Source: Chitinophaga silvisoli
GTDB lineage: Bacteria > Bacteroidota > Bacteroidia > Chitinophagales > Chitinophagaceae
Direction of reading: 5' to 3'
Length of the DNA: 64,000 bases
NCBI RefSeq assembly: GCF_003412465.1
Contig: NZ_QTJV01000001.1
Span: forward strand, 434,001 to 498,000
Made by a program: the position numbers and the translations under genes. The notes under the pieces are model-generated. The model did not search any database. It worked only from the letters and a program-made list of their open reading frames with translations, and was not told the origin of the DNA. This document shows positions 36,932 through 44,663 of this stretch, piece after piece (within the stretch, counting starts at the first letter, position 1; every line of letters begins with the position of its first letter).

Positions 36932-37537
36932 ATGTATAACTACAAGCAGATAGACTTTCAAAAATCAGCAGACGGACTGGTACCGGCCATCATTCAGGAT
37001 GCCGCTACCCACAAAGTTCTGATGCTGGGCTACATGAACCAGGAATCCCTGGACAAAACCCTGCAGGAAGGTAAAGTGACCTTCTTCAGCCGTTCCAAAC
37101 AAAGGCTGTGGACAAAAGGAGAGGAAAGTGGTAACTTTCTCACGCTGGTAGACCTGCGGGTAGACTGCGACAACGATACCCTCCTTATCAAGGTAAATCC
37201 TGCGGGTGTAGTATGTCACACAGGTGCAGACACCTGCTGGGACGAGAAAAATATCTCCAACGATTTCCTGTCCAAACTGGAAAATGTCATCACTGAGCGT
37301 AAGAACAATCCATCTGACAGCTCGTATACTTCCAAACTCTTTGCTAAGGGGATCAACAAGATTGCCCAGAAGGTAGGGGAAGAAGCGGTAGAAGTGGTGA
37401 TCGAAGCCAAGGACGACAGTGAAGAACTGTTCCTGAACGAGTCAGCAGACCTGCTTTTCCATTACCTGGTACTGCTCAGTGCCAAAGGCTACCAACTGTC
37501 TGACGTACTGGGAGTATTGCAGCAAAGACATAAGTAA
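36932..37537 (+). CDS. hisIE: phosphoribosyl-AMP cyclohydrolase/phosphoribosyl-ATP pyrophosphatase
   Basis: A 201-residue bifunctional enzyme for steps two and three. Residues 1-110 are the cyclohydrolase: VLMLGYMNQESL, FFSRSKQRLWTKGEESGN and the zinc motif CDNDTLLIKVNPAGVVCHTG. Residues about 115-201 are the all-alpha pyrophosphohydrolase (SYTSKLFAKGINKIAQKVGE, EAVEVVIEAK, ESADLLFHYLVLL). All his genes needed for the pathway are now accounted for in the window. The thioredoxin gene follows after 24 bases. Confidence 0.97.
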   Translation: MYNYKQIDFQKSADGLVPAIIQDAATHKVLMLGYMNQESLDKTLQEGKVTFFSRSKQRLWTKGEESGNFLTLVDLRVDCDNDTLLIKVNPAGVVCHTGADTCWDEKNISNDFLSKLENVITERKNNPSDSSYTSKLFAKGINKIAQKVGEEAVEVVIEAKDDSEELFLNESADLLFHYLVLLSAKGYQLSDVLGVLQQRHK

Positions 37538-37561
37538 CACAAATATTTCATATATTAGGGC

Positions 37562-38650
37562 GTGAAAAGACTTACTGTTATCTGCGCCACAGGCGTACTA
37601 TGCTCACTTTCCATCTCTGCACAGCAGGTGTCCGGTTCCCTGAAGGGAGCGGAGGGCAAAAAGCTTTACCTCTTCAGTGATGATGACAACAATCCAAAGG
37701 ATTCCCTCGTCCTGAAAGATGACGGCAAATTTTCCTTTAATACTGATGCCAGCAAAGCGCCAGCGGTAAATGCCCTGGTACTGGAATCTGTAAACAATCC
37801 CCTGTTATTTGTAACAGGTAAGGAGAAGACCTCTTATGTACTCACTGCTGCGGACTTCCCGATTGCCACTTCTATGAAGGGCAGTGCGGACGACAAAGCA
37901 ATGCAGGAGTACCAGAAGGCCTTTGCTCCCCTGTTGAAACGTGCGGGAGAACTGAATGCGGAAGCCCAGCGTATTGCTCCTGATGATGAGGCTGCGAAGC
38001 AGGCTTTTCGTGATAAAGCTGGTCAATTCAGCGATGAAGTGGCATTCACCGGGAAGAAGCTGGTAAAAGCGCATCCAAAGGAAATAGCCAGTATATGGGT
38101 GTTGATGAATGAGTTGCGTAGCCGCCTGACGGTGGAAGAATTTGATTCCCTGTTTACTTCTCTCGATGCCAGCCTGAAAGAGACCAAATATGGTAAGTCT
38201 GCCAGCAGGTACCTCCGTGATAAAAAAGGTGAAACCGAAGTGGTTGAAGCTGATGACTTTGAGCAGGAAGATGTGAATGGAAACAAGGTAAAACTGTCTT
38301 CTTTCAGAGGTAAATATGTGTTGGTGGATTTCTGGGCCAGTTGGTGCGGGCCCTGCCGCCAGGAGAACCCGAATGTGGTAAAAGCTTATAACAAGTTTAA
38401 AGACAAGAACTTCACCATCCTGGGTGTATCGCTCGATAAAGAAAAAAGTGCCTGGGTAAATGCCATTCAGCACGATAATCTGAACTGGACACAGGTATCA
38501 GATCTGAAGGGATGGGGGAATGAAGCAGCCCAGTTGTACGGTATCCAGGGCATTCCGGCAAACCTGCTGATAGATCCAAAGGGTCGAATCATAGCCCGCA
38601 ACCTGAGAGGGCCGGCACTGGAAGCAAAACTTGCCCAAATATTGAAATAA
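37562..38650 (+). CDS. DUF4369/TlpA-like thioredoxin, paralog 1
   Basis: A 362-residue exported protein starting at a GTG. The signal peptide ends at SISAQ (residue 20). A DUF4369-like beta domain spans about 22-130 and a helical middle about 130-225. A TlpA/AhpC-type thioredoxin domain follows at about 230-362, with active site WASWCGPCRQENPNVVKAY (CGPC) and cis-Pro region GIQGIPANLLIDPKG. It would act in the periplasm as a thiol-disulfide reductase. The GTG start follows hisIE by 24 bases, so it may be cotranscribed with it. A paralog of the same architecture follows after a terminator. Confidence 0.88.
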   Translation: MKRLTVICATGVLCSLSISAQQVSGSLKGAEGKKLYLFSDDDNNPKDSLVLKDDGKFSFNTDASKAPAVNALVLESVNNPLLFVTGKEKTSYVLTAADFPIATSMKGSADDKAMQEYQKAFAPLLKRAGELNAEAQRIAPDDEAAKQAFRDKAGQFSDEVAFTGKKLVKAHPKEIASIWVLMNELRSRLTVEEFDSLFTSLDASLKETKYGKSASRYLRDKKGETEVVEADDFEQEDVNGNKVKLSSFRGKYVLVDFWASWCGPCRQENPNVVKAYNKFKDKNFTILGVSLDKEKSAWVNAIQHDNLNWTQVSDLKGWGNEAAQLYGIQGIPANLLIDPKGRIIARNLRGPALEAKLAQILK

Positions 38651-38670
38651 GTAGAAAAAATATATGCTGA

Positions 38671-38699
38671 AGCCCGCTCTGCGGGCTTTTGGCGTTTTT
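38671..38699 (+). terminator. intrinsic terminator
   Basis: A 7-bp stem AGCCCGC/GCGGGCT with loop TCT, followed by TTT and, after GGCG, a further T-run. It lies 20 bases after the first thioredoxin gene and before the promoter of the second. Confidence 0.75.
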
Positions 38700-38719
38700 A
38701 GGCCGTTTATCACAATCCC

Positions 38720-38751
38720 TTTGCTTATCCTGATGGTAATCGGGATTTTTG
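38720..38751 (+). promoter_or_regulatory. promoter of second thioredoxin gene
   Basis: TTTG at 38720-38723, 20 bases, then GATTTTTG at 38744-38751, the same layout and same G-for-T change as the trp promoter. The start would fall near 38758, 12 bases before the ATG. Confidence 0.7.
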
Positions 38752-38769
38752 TTTTAAAATCAGAAACTA

Positions 38770-39909
38770 ATGAAGTCAATAATACTGGCCGCGGCGCTTT
38801 TGTCGCCCGTGGTCCTGGTTGCGCAGGACAAGAAAAATGAGCAACCCTACACCATTGAGGGAACTGTCGCGCACCTCCAGAAGCCAGCTAAAGTTTATTT
38901 GAGCATCCGCAATTCCAGGATGGATAAAGTGGATAGTTCAGAAGTAAAAGATGGTAAGTTCTCCTTCACAGGTAACCTGGAGGAGCCAATGATTGCCTTT
39001 CTGTTGCTGAAGGTGCAGGATCCGTCGGCACCGGAGCTGACAGGACCGGTGAAGAAAGATTATCTGACCGTATTCCTGGATAAAGGAAAGATGAATGTGA
39101 CAGTACAGGATTCTATCAGCAAGGCGACAGTGACGGGGTCCAAAGCGAACGACGATTTTAAGGAGCTGAATGAGAACCTGAAAGATGTGAATAGTCAGAT
39201 CCAGGAACTGAAGCTGCAGAATCGTCAGTTATACATGGCGAAGGATGAAGAGGGGATGAAGAAGCTGGAACCTAAATTTGATGAGCTGGAAGCTAAGCAG
39301 AATAAGATCCTGGGTGAGTACCTCAAAGACCATAGTAGTTCCCCGATAGCATTGTTTGTACTAAACCAGTATGCTGGTTATGAAATAAATCCGACCGAGA
39401 TTACGCCTATCTATAATAAGCTGAGTAAGACAGTGCGCAATAGTCCTTCCGGAAAAGAATTTGCAACAAGACTGGAGTCAGCCCGCAAGACAGCGATTGG
39501 TCAGCCGGCGATGGAGTTTAGTCAGCCTGATGCTGATGGTAAGATGATTAGTTTGGCATCTTATAAGGGTAAGTATGTGTTGGTTGATTTCTGGGCGAGT
39601 TGGTGTGGACCCTGCAGGGCGGAGAATCCGAATGTGGTGAAGGCTTACAGCAGGTTTAAAGACAAAGGATTTGATATATTAGGAGTGAGCCTGGATGATA
39701 AGAAGGATAAGTGGCTGGCTGCTGTGCAGGCCGACAATTTACCATGGATGCATGTGAGTGATTTGAAGGGCTGGAAGAATGAGGTAGCTACGCAGTATGG
39801 GATTATGGCGATTCCTCAGAATTTGTTGTTGGATCCGAAGGGGGTGATCATAGCGAAGAATTTGAGAGGGGATGCGTTGGAGAAGAAGCTCGAAGAAGTC
39901 ATTAAATAA
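38770..39909 (+). CDS. DUF4369/TlpA-like thioredoxin, paralog 2
   Basis: A 379-residue protein with the same layout as its upstream neighbour: signal peptide ending VVLVAQ (residue 19), DUF4369 domain at about 28-125, a helical linker rich in charged residues (about 130-190), and a TlpA thioredoxin domain at about 240-379 with WASWCGPCRAENPNVVKAYSRF and GIMAIPQNLLLDPKG. The last 130 residues of the two proteins are near-identical in motif order, which indicates tandem duplication, while the N-terminal domains have diverged. It has its own promoter and is followed by two large palindromes. Target proteins are unknown. Confidence 0.88.
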   Translation: MKSIILAAALLSPVVLVAQDKKNEQPYTIEGTVAHLQKPAKVYLSIRNSRMDKVDSSEVKDGKFSFTGNLEEPMIAFLLLKVQDPSAPELTGPVKKDYLTVFLDKGKMNVTVQDSISKATVTGSKANDDFKELNENLKDVNSQIQELKLQNRQLYMAKDEEGMKKLEPKFDELEAKQNKILGEYLKDHSSSPIALFVLNQYAGYEINPTEITPIYNKLSKTVRNSPSGKEFATRLESARKTAIGQPAMEFSQPDADGKMISLASYKGKYVLVDFWASWCGPCRAENPNVVKAYSRFKDKGFDILGVSLDDKKDKWLAAVQADNLPWMHVSDLKGWKNEVATQYGIMAIPQNLLLDPKGVIIAKNLRGDALEKKLEEVIK

Positions 39910-39914
39910 GCTGT

Positions 39915-39950
39915 ATGTTTTGGCAGCGGCTTGTGCCACCGCCAAAACAT
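39915..39950. repeat. palindrome after thioredoxin gene
   Basis: A 10-bp stem ATGTTTTGGC/GCCAAAACAT (39915-39924 with 39941-39950) enclosing a second small hairpin GGC-TTGT-GCC. No T-run follows. It lies directly before the larger palindrome at 39955-39999. Confidence 0.65.
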
Positions 39951-39954
39951 ACCC

Positions 39955-39999
39955 GCGAAAAGGGGGGATTTTGCCAAAGGCAAAATCCCCCCTTTTCGC
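39955..39999. repeat. 21-bp perfect palindrome, terminator-like
   Basis: A perfect 21-bp stem, 39955-39975 with 39979-39999, loop AAA. The arms carry AAAAGGGGGGATTTTGCC and its complement. ATTTTTAAAA follows, so it may end the thioredoxin transcript. The same G-run/AT/GCC pattern recurs at 56185-56213 and in part at 36848-36868. Confidence 0.85.
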
Positions 40000-40014
40000 A
40001 TTTTTAAAATTAAA

Positions 40015-40045
40015 TTTGGTCTTTTACGAAACTTTCGTAGATTTA
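40015..40045 (+). promoter_or_regulatory. promoter of blaI-M56 operon
   Basis: TTTG at 40015-40018, 19 bases, then TAGATTTA at 40038-40045 (TAnnTTTG with one change). Both BlaI-type dyads overlap or flank the -7 box, so repressor binding would block transcription. Confidence 0.7.
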
Positions 40046-40058
40046 CGAAACAATCGTA
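40025..40058. promoter_or_regulatory. tandem BlaI-type operators
   Basis: Two dyads of identical form, TACGAAACTTTCGTA (40025-40039) and TACGAAACAATCGTA (40044-40058): 5-bp half-sites TACGA/TCGTA around five bases, centres 19 bp apart. The second ends 3 bases before the blaI ATG. A winged-helix repressor binding as a pair of dimers on one face of the helix is the natural reading. Confidence 0.82.
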
Positions 40059-40061
40059 GTT

Positions 40062-40421
40062 ATGGAAAAACTAACTCAACAGGAGGAGATCGCCATGCTT
40101 GCCATCTGGAAAACATCCGGCGGATTTGTAAAAGACTTCCTGGAAGTGCATCCGGCTCCTCAGCCCCCATACACCACCCTTGCATCCACGGTCAAAAACC
40201 TGGAAAAGAAGGGATACCTCCAAAGCCGAAAGATCGGTAATGTGTATGAATATCAACCCATCATTCCTGAGAATGAGTATAAGCAAAAGTTCATGAGTGG
40301 ATTCGTTAAGGACTACTTTGAGAACTCCTATAAAAACCTGGTCACCTTTTTTGCCAAAGAGAAAAAGATCAGTCCCGAAGAACTCAAAGAAATCGTAAAA
40401 ATGATCGAGAAAAATCAATAG
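40062..40421 (+). CDS. BlaI/MecI/CopY-family transcriptional repressor
   Basis: A 119-residue repressor. The winged helix spans about 1-75 (LTQQEEIAMLAIWKTSGGFVK, then YTTLASTVKNLEKKGYLQSRKIGNVYEYQP), and a C-terminal dimerisation helix region with FVKDYFENSYKNLVTFFAKEKK follows. In the family, the repressor is released when a partner M56 membrane protease is activated; that partner starts 2 bases downstream. It probably autoregulates through the two dyads in its own promoter. Not necessarily linked to beta-lactam resistance. Confidence 0.93.
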   Translation: MEKLTQQEEIAMLAIWKTSGGFVKDFLEVHPAPQPPYTTLASTVKNLEKKGYLQSRKIGNVYEYQPIIPENEYKQKFMSGFVKDYFENSYKNLVTFFAKEKKISPEELKEIVKMIEKNQ

Positions 40422-40423
40422 TT

Positions 40424-41926
40424 ATGTTGCTCTTTCTGCTCAAGGCTAATATAGCCCTCACGTTATTCTACCTGGCTTACCGCTTCGGGTTGCGTCGCCT
40501 TACCTTCTATACTTTAAACCGTGCCTTTCTCCTGCTGGCTATAGTTTGTGCCACTGTTTGCCCGTTCATCAGGCCGGAAACTATTTTCAGGCACAACCGT
40601 CCATTTAGCGGGGCGGCTATGGGCTACGTAATTAACTTCAATGACCTGCGCCAGCCTGCTACCTCCTGGATCAATGTTGTCCTTATTTATGTATTCTGGG
40701 CTGGTGTGATTGTTATGAGCCTTCGTTTGCTCATGCAACTCGGCTCTCTCTGGGTATTGCATAAGAGCACCAGCAAAGACAAGCTCTTTGACCAGAAAGT
40801 GAGGGTTACCGACCAGTCATTACAACCATTTTCATTCCTGCATAATATATATATCAATCCTGGCATGCATAGTCCTGCGGAACTTTCCGCCATCATGCGG
40901 CATGAGCAGGTCCATGTCAGACAATGGCATACGCTGGATGTACTGTTGGGTGAACTGAACAAGATCTTCTATTGGTTTAACCCAGGTGCATGGCTCATCA
41001 GCATTGCAATCAGGGAAAACCTTGAGTTCATTACCGACAGGTACATGCTGCGCCAGGGTACAGACATTAAAGCTTATCAATACAGTCTTTTAAAAGTAAG
41101 TGGGATCCCATATGCGACGGCCATCGCAAACAATTTCAATTTTTCACACTTAAAACAAAGGATTATGATGATGAATAAGCAAAGGTCATCAAAATATAAC
41201 CTGGTCAGGTACATCGTTTTGGGGAGCCTGATGATTATTGCGCTTGTTTCGATGAATTATACCCGTGCCGCTATTACTGTAAGGGTAAAGAAGGCATTGC
41301 GGGCAGATACGACAGTGACACCGGCACCTGCTTCACCACTGGCAAAGGTAGTGCCTGATGGCAAAGAGGCACCACCGCCGCCACCACCGGCACCTGATGC
41401 ACCTATGATGCATACAGTGCCCGATGGTAAACAGGTACCACCGCCGCCGCCGCCTAAAGCGCCAAAGGCTGCAAAAGCACCTAAAGATGCCAAAACACCG
41501 CCACCACCACCACCACCGCCGGCTCCTGCACCCAATGCAAAAACAATAACAGCGCCTGCGCCACCTCCTCCACCGCCACCCCCAAATCCGGCAGATTCAA
41601 TGCCAATGATCATCCTGCGACCATCTGCAGGTATGCAGGCATCAACAGGGCAGCCGGAGGTTTATGTGAATAACGTATACAAGGGGAAGACCATCCCTGA
41701 TGAATCTGAGGCAAAAAATATAAAATCAGTAATGGTTTTTAAAGGTGACGGCGTTCCGGCGCAATATGGAGAGGAAGCCCGGAAATCAGGGATCATGTTT
41801 ATATACACAAAAGATTATGAAGGTCCTGACGATCCTGCAAAACAGGAGAAAGCAAATACAGTGATGAAAATAGAGGGGAAACAGGTAATGATGATAACAA
41901 GGGATGATAAAAAAGCAGTGCATTAA
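40424..41926 (+). CDS. M56-family (BlaR1-like) membrane metallopeptidase with plug-like C-terminus
   Basis: A 500-residue membrane sensor protease. Four hydrophobic segments lie at about 1-20, 33-50, 85-108 and 263-285. The cytoplasmic zinc site is MRHEQVHVRQWH (HExxH near residue 160), with a downstream Glu in RENLEFITDRYML. After the last membrane helix comes a striking low-complexity periplasmic stretch (about 300-390) rich in polyproline blocks and repeats of PDGK. A 100-residue C-terminal domain follows (PEVYVNNVYKGKTI, IKSVMVFKGDGVPAQYG), resembling the TonB-receptor plug fold. There is no penicillin-binding domain, so the signal is not obviously a beta-lactam. Partner of the repressor just upstream. 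Confidence 0.86.
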   Translation: MLLFLLKANIALTLFYLAYRFGLRRLTFYTLNRAFLLLAIVCATVCPFIRPETIFRHNRPFSGAAMGYVINFNDLRQPATSWINVVLIYVFWAGVIVMSLRLLMQLGSLWVLHKSTSKDKLFDQKVRVTDQSLQPFSFLHNIYINPGMHSPAELSAIMRHEQVHVRQWHTLDVLLGELNKIFYWFNPGAWLISIAIRENLEFITDRYMLRQGTDIKAYQYSLLKVSGIPYATAIANNFNFSHLKQRIMMMNKQRSSKYNLVRYIVLGSLMIIALVSMNYTRAAITVRVKKALRADTTVTPAPASPLAKVVPDGKEAPPPPPPAPDAPMMHTVPDGKQVPPPPPPKAPKAAKAPKDAKTPPPPPPPPAPAPNAKTITAPAPPPPPPPPNPADSMPMIILRPSAGMQASTGQPEVYVNNVYKGKTIPDESEAKNIKSVMVFKGDGVPAQYGEEARKSGIMFIYTKDYEGPDDPAKQEKANTVMKIEGKQVMMITRDDKKAVH

Positions 41927-41952
41927 TAAAAAGCAGCGCATTACATAGAAAA

Positions 41953-41987
41953 AAGAAAGCCTCCTTTTAACGGGAGGCTTTCTTCTT
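41953..41987. terminator. bidirectional terminator
   Basis: An 11-bp stem AGAAAGCCTCC (41954-41964) with GGAGGCTTTCT (41973-41983), loop of eight, with A-rich left and T-rich right flanks. It serves the converging M56 and FGE genes. Confidence 0.8.
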
Positions 41988-41996
41988 AATGAGCTG

Positions 41997-43037
41997 TTAT
42001 CTTACACACCTGAAACCAAGATTCTCCAACCCTGATTCCGGTGATGATTTCATTCTTGCTGTGACCCTATAGCCTGAGCAATACTGATCGGTACACATAA
42101 AAGAACCACCCCTGATGGTATGTTTCGCTACTGATGGATCATCGGGATCATAGCCTTTTTGGGGACCTGTAGGATTGTGTGCATGATCTGCATGCTTGTA
42201 GTAGTCCACATCATACCAGTCAGCTACCCATTCCCATACATTGCCAGCCATATCGTAGAGGCCATAGCCGTTAGCCGGAAAAGACCTTACAGGAGCTAAT
42301 CCGGTAAAACCATCTGTTCCGGTATTCTGATAAGGGAAATTGCCGTTCCAGGTATTGGCTTTTGGCTTGCCTGAGGTGATAGGATCACTGCCCCAGGTAT
42401 AGGGCTGGTCGTTCAATCCGCCTCTGGCAGCAAATTCCCATTCGGCTTCTGTAGGGAGGCGTTTACCTGCCCAGCGGGCATAAGCCTGTGCATCATCCCA
42501 TGACACCTGTACTACCGGCAGGTTTTCCTTACCGGTAATCTCACTGCCCGGACCTTGTGGATGCCGCCAGCTGGCACCCTGTATAAACGTCCACCATTGG
42601 GATACATCGTCCAGGGGCACGGCATGATTAGGGGGTGTAAACACCAGCGCACCGGGTAAGAGCATACTGCTATCCGGCTCAGGAGAACCCGGAGGTAGTT
42701 GCTGCATTAGCTCTTCCTTGCTGATTGGTTTCTCGGCAGTAGTGAGGTACCCGGTCGCTTCGACGAAGCGGGCAAACTCTGCGTTGGTCACTTCATGCTC
42801 ATCTATATAGAAGCTGTCGACAGTCACGCTATGTCTGGGTTGCTCATCGCGGCGGGCATCTGCATCATTGGCACCCATTATAAAGGTGCCTCCGGGTATC
42901 AATATCATATGGTTGGCGGTATCCGCCGTTGTAGCCACCAGCACACTGTCTTTGCCGGGGATTTTCTTTTCACTGCTTTGGCAGGCATTGAGCGAAACGG
43001 CTCCTGCCAGCAGGTAGAGTGGCATATAACGAAACAT
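41997..43037 (-). CDS. formylglycine-generating enzyme (SUMF1-type) lipoprotein
   Basis: A 346-residue lipoprotein: signal with lipobox LNAC (Cys near residue 19). An FGE-sulfatase domain occupies about 42-346, with IPGGTFIMGANDADAR, EVTNAEFARFVEATGY, LPTEAEWEFAARGG and NVWEWVADWY. Unlike many look-alikes it keeps both active-site cysteines, C315 and C320 in SFMCTDQYCSGYR, matching the copper-binding pair of true FGE, and ends LGFRCVR. It could convert a sulfatase Cys or Ser-site residue to formylglycine, but no classical CxPxR sulfatase is encoded in the window. Other substrates remain possible. A lipoprotein anchor places it on the periplasmic side. Confidence 0.88.
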   Translation of the reverse strand: MFRYMPLYLLAGAVSLNACQSSEKKIPGKDSVLVATTADTANHMILIPGGTFIMGANDADARRDEQPRHSVTVDSFYIDEHEVTNAEFARFVEATGYLTTAEKPISKEELMQQLPPGSPEPDSSMLLPGALVFTPPNHAVPLDDVSQWWTFIQGASWRHPQGPGSEITGKENLPVVQVSWDDAQAYARWAGKRLPTEAEWEFAARGGLNDQPYTWGSDPITSGKPKANTWNGNFPYQNTGTDGFTGLAPVRSFPANGYGLYDMAGNVWEWVADWYDVDYYKHADHAHNPTGPQKGYDPDDPSVAKHTIRGGSFMCTDQYCSGYRVTARMKSSPESGLENLGFRCVR

Positions 43038-43193
43038 ATCTCACAAGTTCGGAATTATTTCCTAAAAATGCAGGCCTGCGGCAGCAGGGAACCTTTCATT
43101 TTTCCTTTTTTAAACTCCTTACATATATTAAAAATTAACATTAAAATAATCACCTGTCTGCTGAAACTGTTGTAAACTGCATCAGCTTAACAT

Positions 43194-44552
43194 ATGGAAC
43201 AATTCTCAGCACCATTCCACCGCCGCGATTTTGGAGAGCATTTCCTCTGGGGGGTCACTATTTCTGCATTTCAGAATGAAGGCGCACATGATCATGACGG
43301 AAAGGGCGCTTCCATCTGGGATGAATTTACGTCCCGCAAAGGCAAAATCAAAGACGGCACCCATGCACAGGTCACGACCGATTTCTACAACAGGTACCGG
43401 GATGACATTCTCCTCGCCAAATCCATGGGGTTCAAAGTATTTCGTTTTTCCATAGCCTGGCCCCGGATCCTTCCGAAGGGTACAGGGGCTGTGAACCAGG
43501 CTGGTATAGACTTTTATCACCGCATTATAGATGCCTGCATAGAACTGGACATGGAGCCCTGGGTGACCCTGTATCACTGGGACCTGCCATTGGCACTGGA
43601 ACACAAGGGTGGCTGGTGTCACAGGGGGGTAGTTTTTGCGTTCGAGGAATATGTACGTATCTGTGTGGAGGCTTATGGGAAGAAGGTAAAGAACTGGATT
43701 GTGATGAATGAGCCATTTGGCTTTACTTCACTGGGCTATATGTTAGGGGTACACGCCCCGGGCAGGTTTGGTTTATCTTATTTCTTCCCGGCGGTACACC
43801 ATGCTTTGCTGGCGCAGGCTGCAGGGGCCAGGGTCATCCGTGAAATGGTCAAAGGTGCAAATATCGGCATTGCATTGTCCTGTTCCTATATCTTACCCAA
43901 TACACAAAGTCCCGGCGATATTCAGGCTGCCCGCAAGGCAGATGCTTTATTTAACCGGACCTTCCTGGAGCCGATCTTAGGTTTGGGGTATCCGGTGGAG
44001 GACTTCCCATTGCTGGGCAAAATTGAGCGCCGTTATGCCCTCTGGCGGGATCGTGATGCGCTTTCCTTCGACTATGATTTTATAGGCGTGCAGAATTATT
44101 TCCCGCTGGTCATACGTCGCAATCCGTTTATGCCTGTCGTAGGCGTGTCGGAGGTGAAGCCACGGGTCCGCAAGGTACCGGTGACAGCGCTGGGGTGGGA
44201 GATAAGCGGAGAGGGGATGTATGGTATTCTGAAACAGTTTGCAGCCTATAAGAATATCCCCAGGCTGATCGTGACGGAAAACGGGGCTGCGTTCAACGAT
44301 GTACTGACGGAGGGCCGTATTCACGATGCTGACAGGATCAACTACTTTGTAACCTACCTGGAAGCGATTTTGAAAGCTAAAAATGAAGGGGTGCCGCTGG
44401 ATGGTTATTTTGTATGGACGCTTACGGACAATTTTGAGTGGGCGGAGGGATATCGTGCCCGGTTTGGACTGGCGCATGTAGATCTCGAAACGCAGGTGCG
44501 TACTTTGAAGGATTCGGGATTGTGGTTCCGGGAATTTCTACACGATAAATAA
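43194..44552 (+). CDS. beta-glucosidase, GH1
   Basis: A 452-residue cytoplasmic retaining beta-glycosidase without signal peptide. It has the N-terminal FLWGVTISAFQNEGA, WVTLYHWDLP, the acid/base Glu in VMNEPFGF, the nucleophile Glu in IVTENGAAFND, and the C-terminal YFVWTLTDNFEWAEGY. Length and motif order are those of a full GH1 enzyme. It is transcribed alone, between the divergent FGE gene and the convergent outer-membrane protein gene. It likely hydrolyses imported beta-glucosides, complementing the exported GH3 enzyme at 19002-21290. Confidence 0.95.
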   Translation: MEQFSAPFHRRDFGEHFLWGVTISAFQNEGAHDHDGKGASIWDEFTSRKGKIKDGTHAQVTTDFYNRYRDDILLAKSMGFKVFRFSIAWPRILPKGTGAVNQAGIDFYHRIIDACIELDMEPWVTLYHWDLPLALEHKGGWCHRGVVFAFEEYVRICVEAYGKKVKNWIVMNEPFGFTSLGYMLGVHAPGRFGLSYFFPAVHHALLAQAAGARVIREMVKGANIGIALSCSYILPNTQSPGDIQAARKADALFNRTFLEPILGLGYPVEDFPLLGKIERRYALWRDRDALSFDYDFIGVQNYFPLVIRRNPFMPVVGVSEVKPRVRKVPVTALGWEISGEGMYGILKQFAAYKNIPRLIVTENGAAFNDVLTEGRIHDADRINYFVTYLEAILKAKNEGVPLDGYFVWTLTDNFEWAEGYRARFGLAHVDLETQVRTLKDSGLWFREFLHDK

Positions 44553-44602
44553 AATACCGGCATTCATGGTTTGCCTGACAAATTTATAGAAGCTCATTAT
44601 CG

Positions 44603-44636
44603 TAAAAAAAAAGGTCGTTCCATCAGGAACGACCTT
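44603..44636 (-). terminator. terminator of the outer-membrane protein operon
   Basis: An 11-bp stem AAGGTCGTTCC/GGAACGACCTT with loop ATCA. The nine-A run at 44604-44612 becomes a U-tract on the minus strand, so it acts for the minus-strand genes; it also lies downstream of the convergent GH1 gene. Confidence 0.85.
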
Positions 44637-44663
44637 AATAATATCAAACCATTTGTCTTGCGA

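Noticed and set aside
41257..41613. Glycine-rich minus-strand frame
   Set aside because: The glycine runs are simply the complement of the polyproline codons of the M56 protein.
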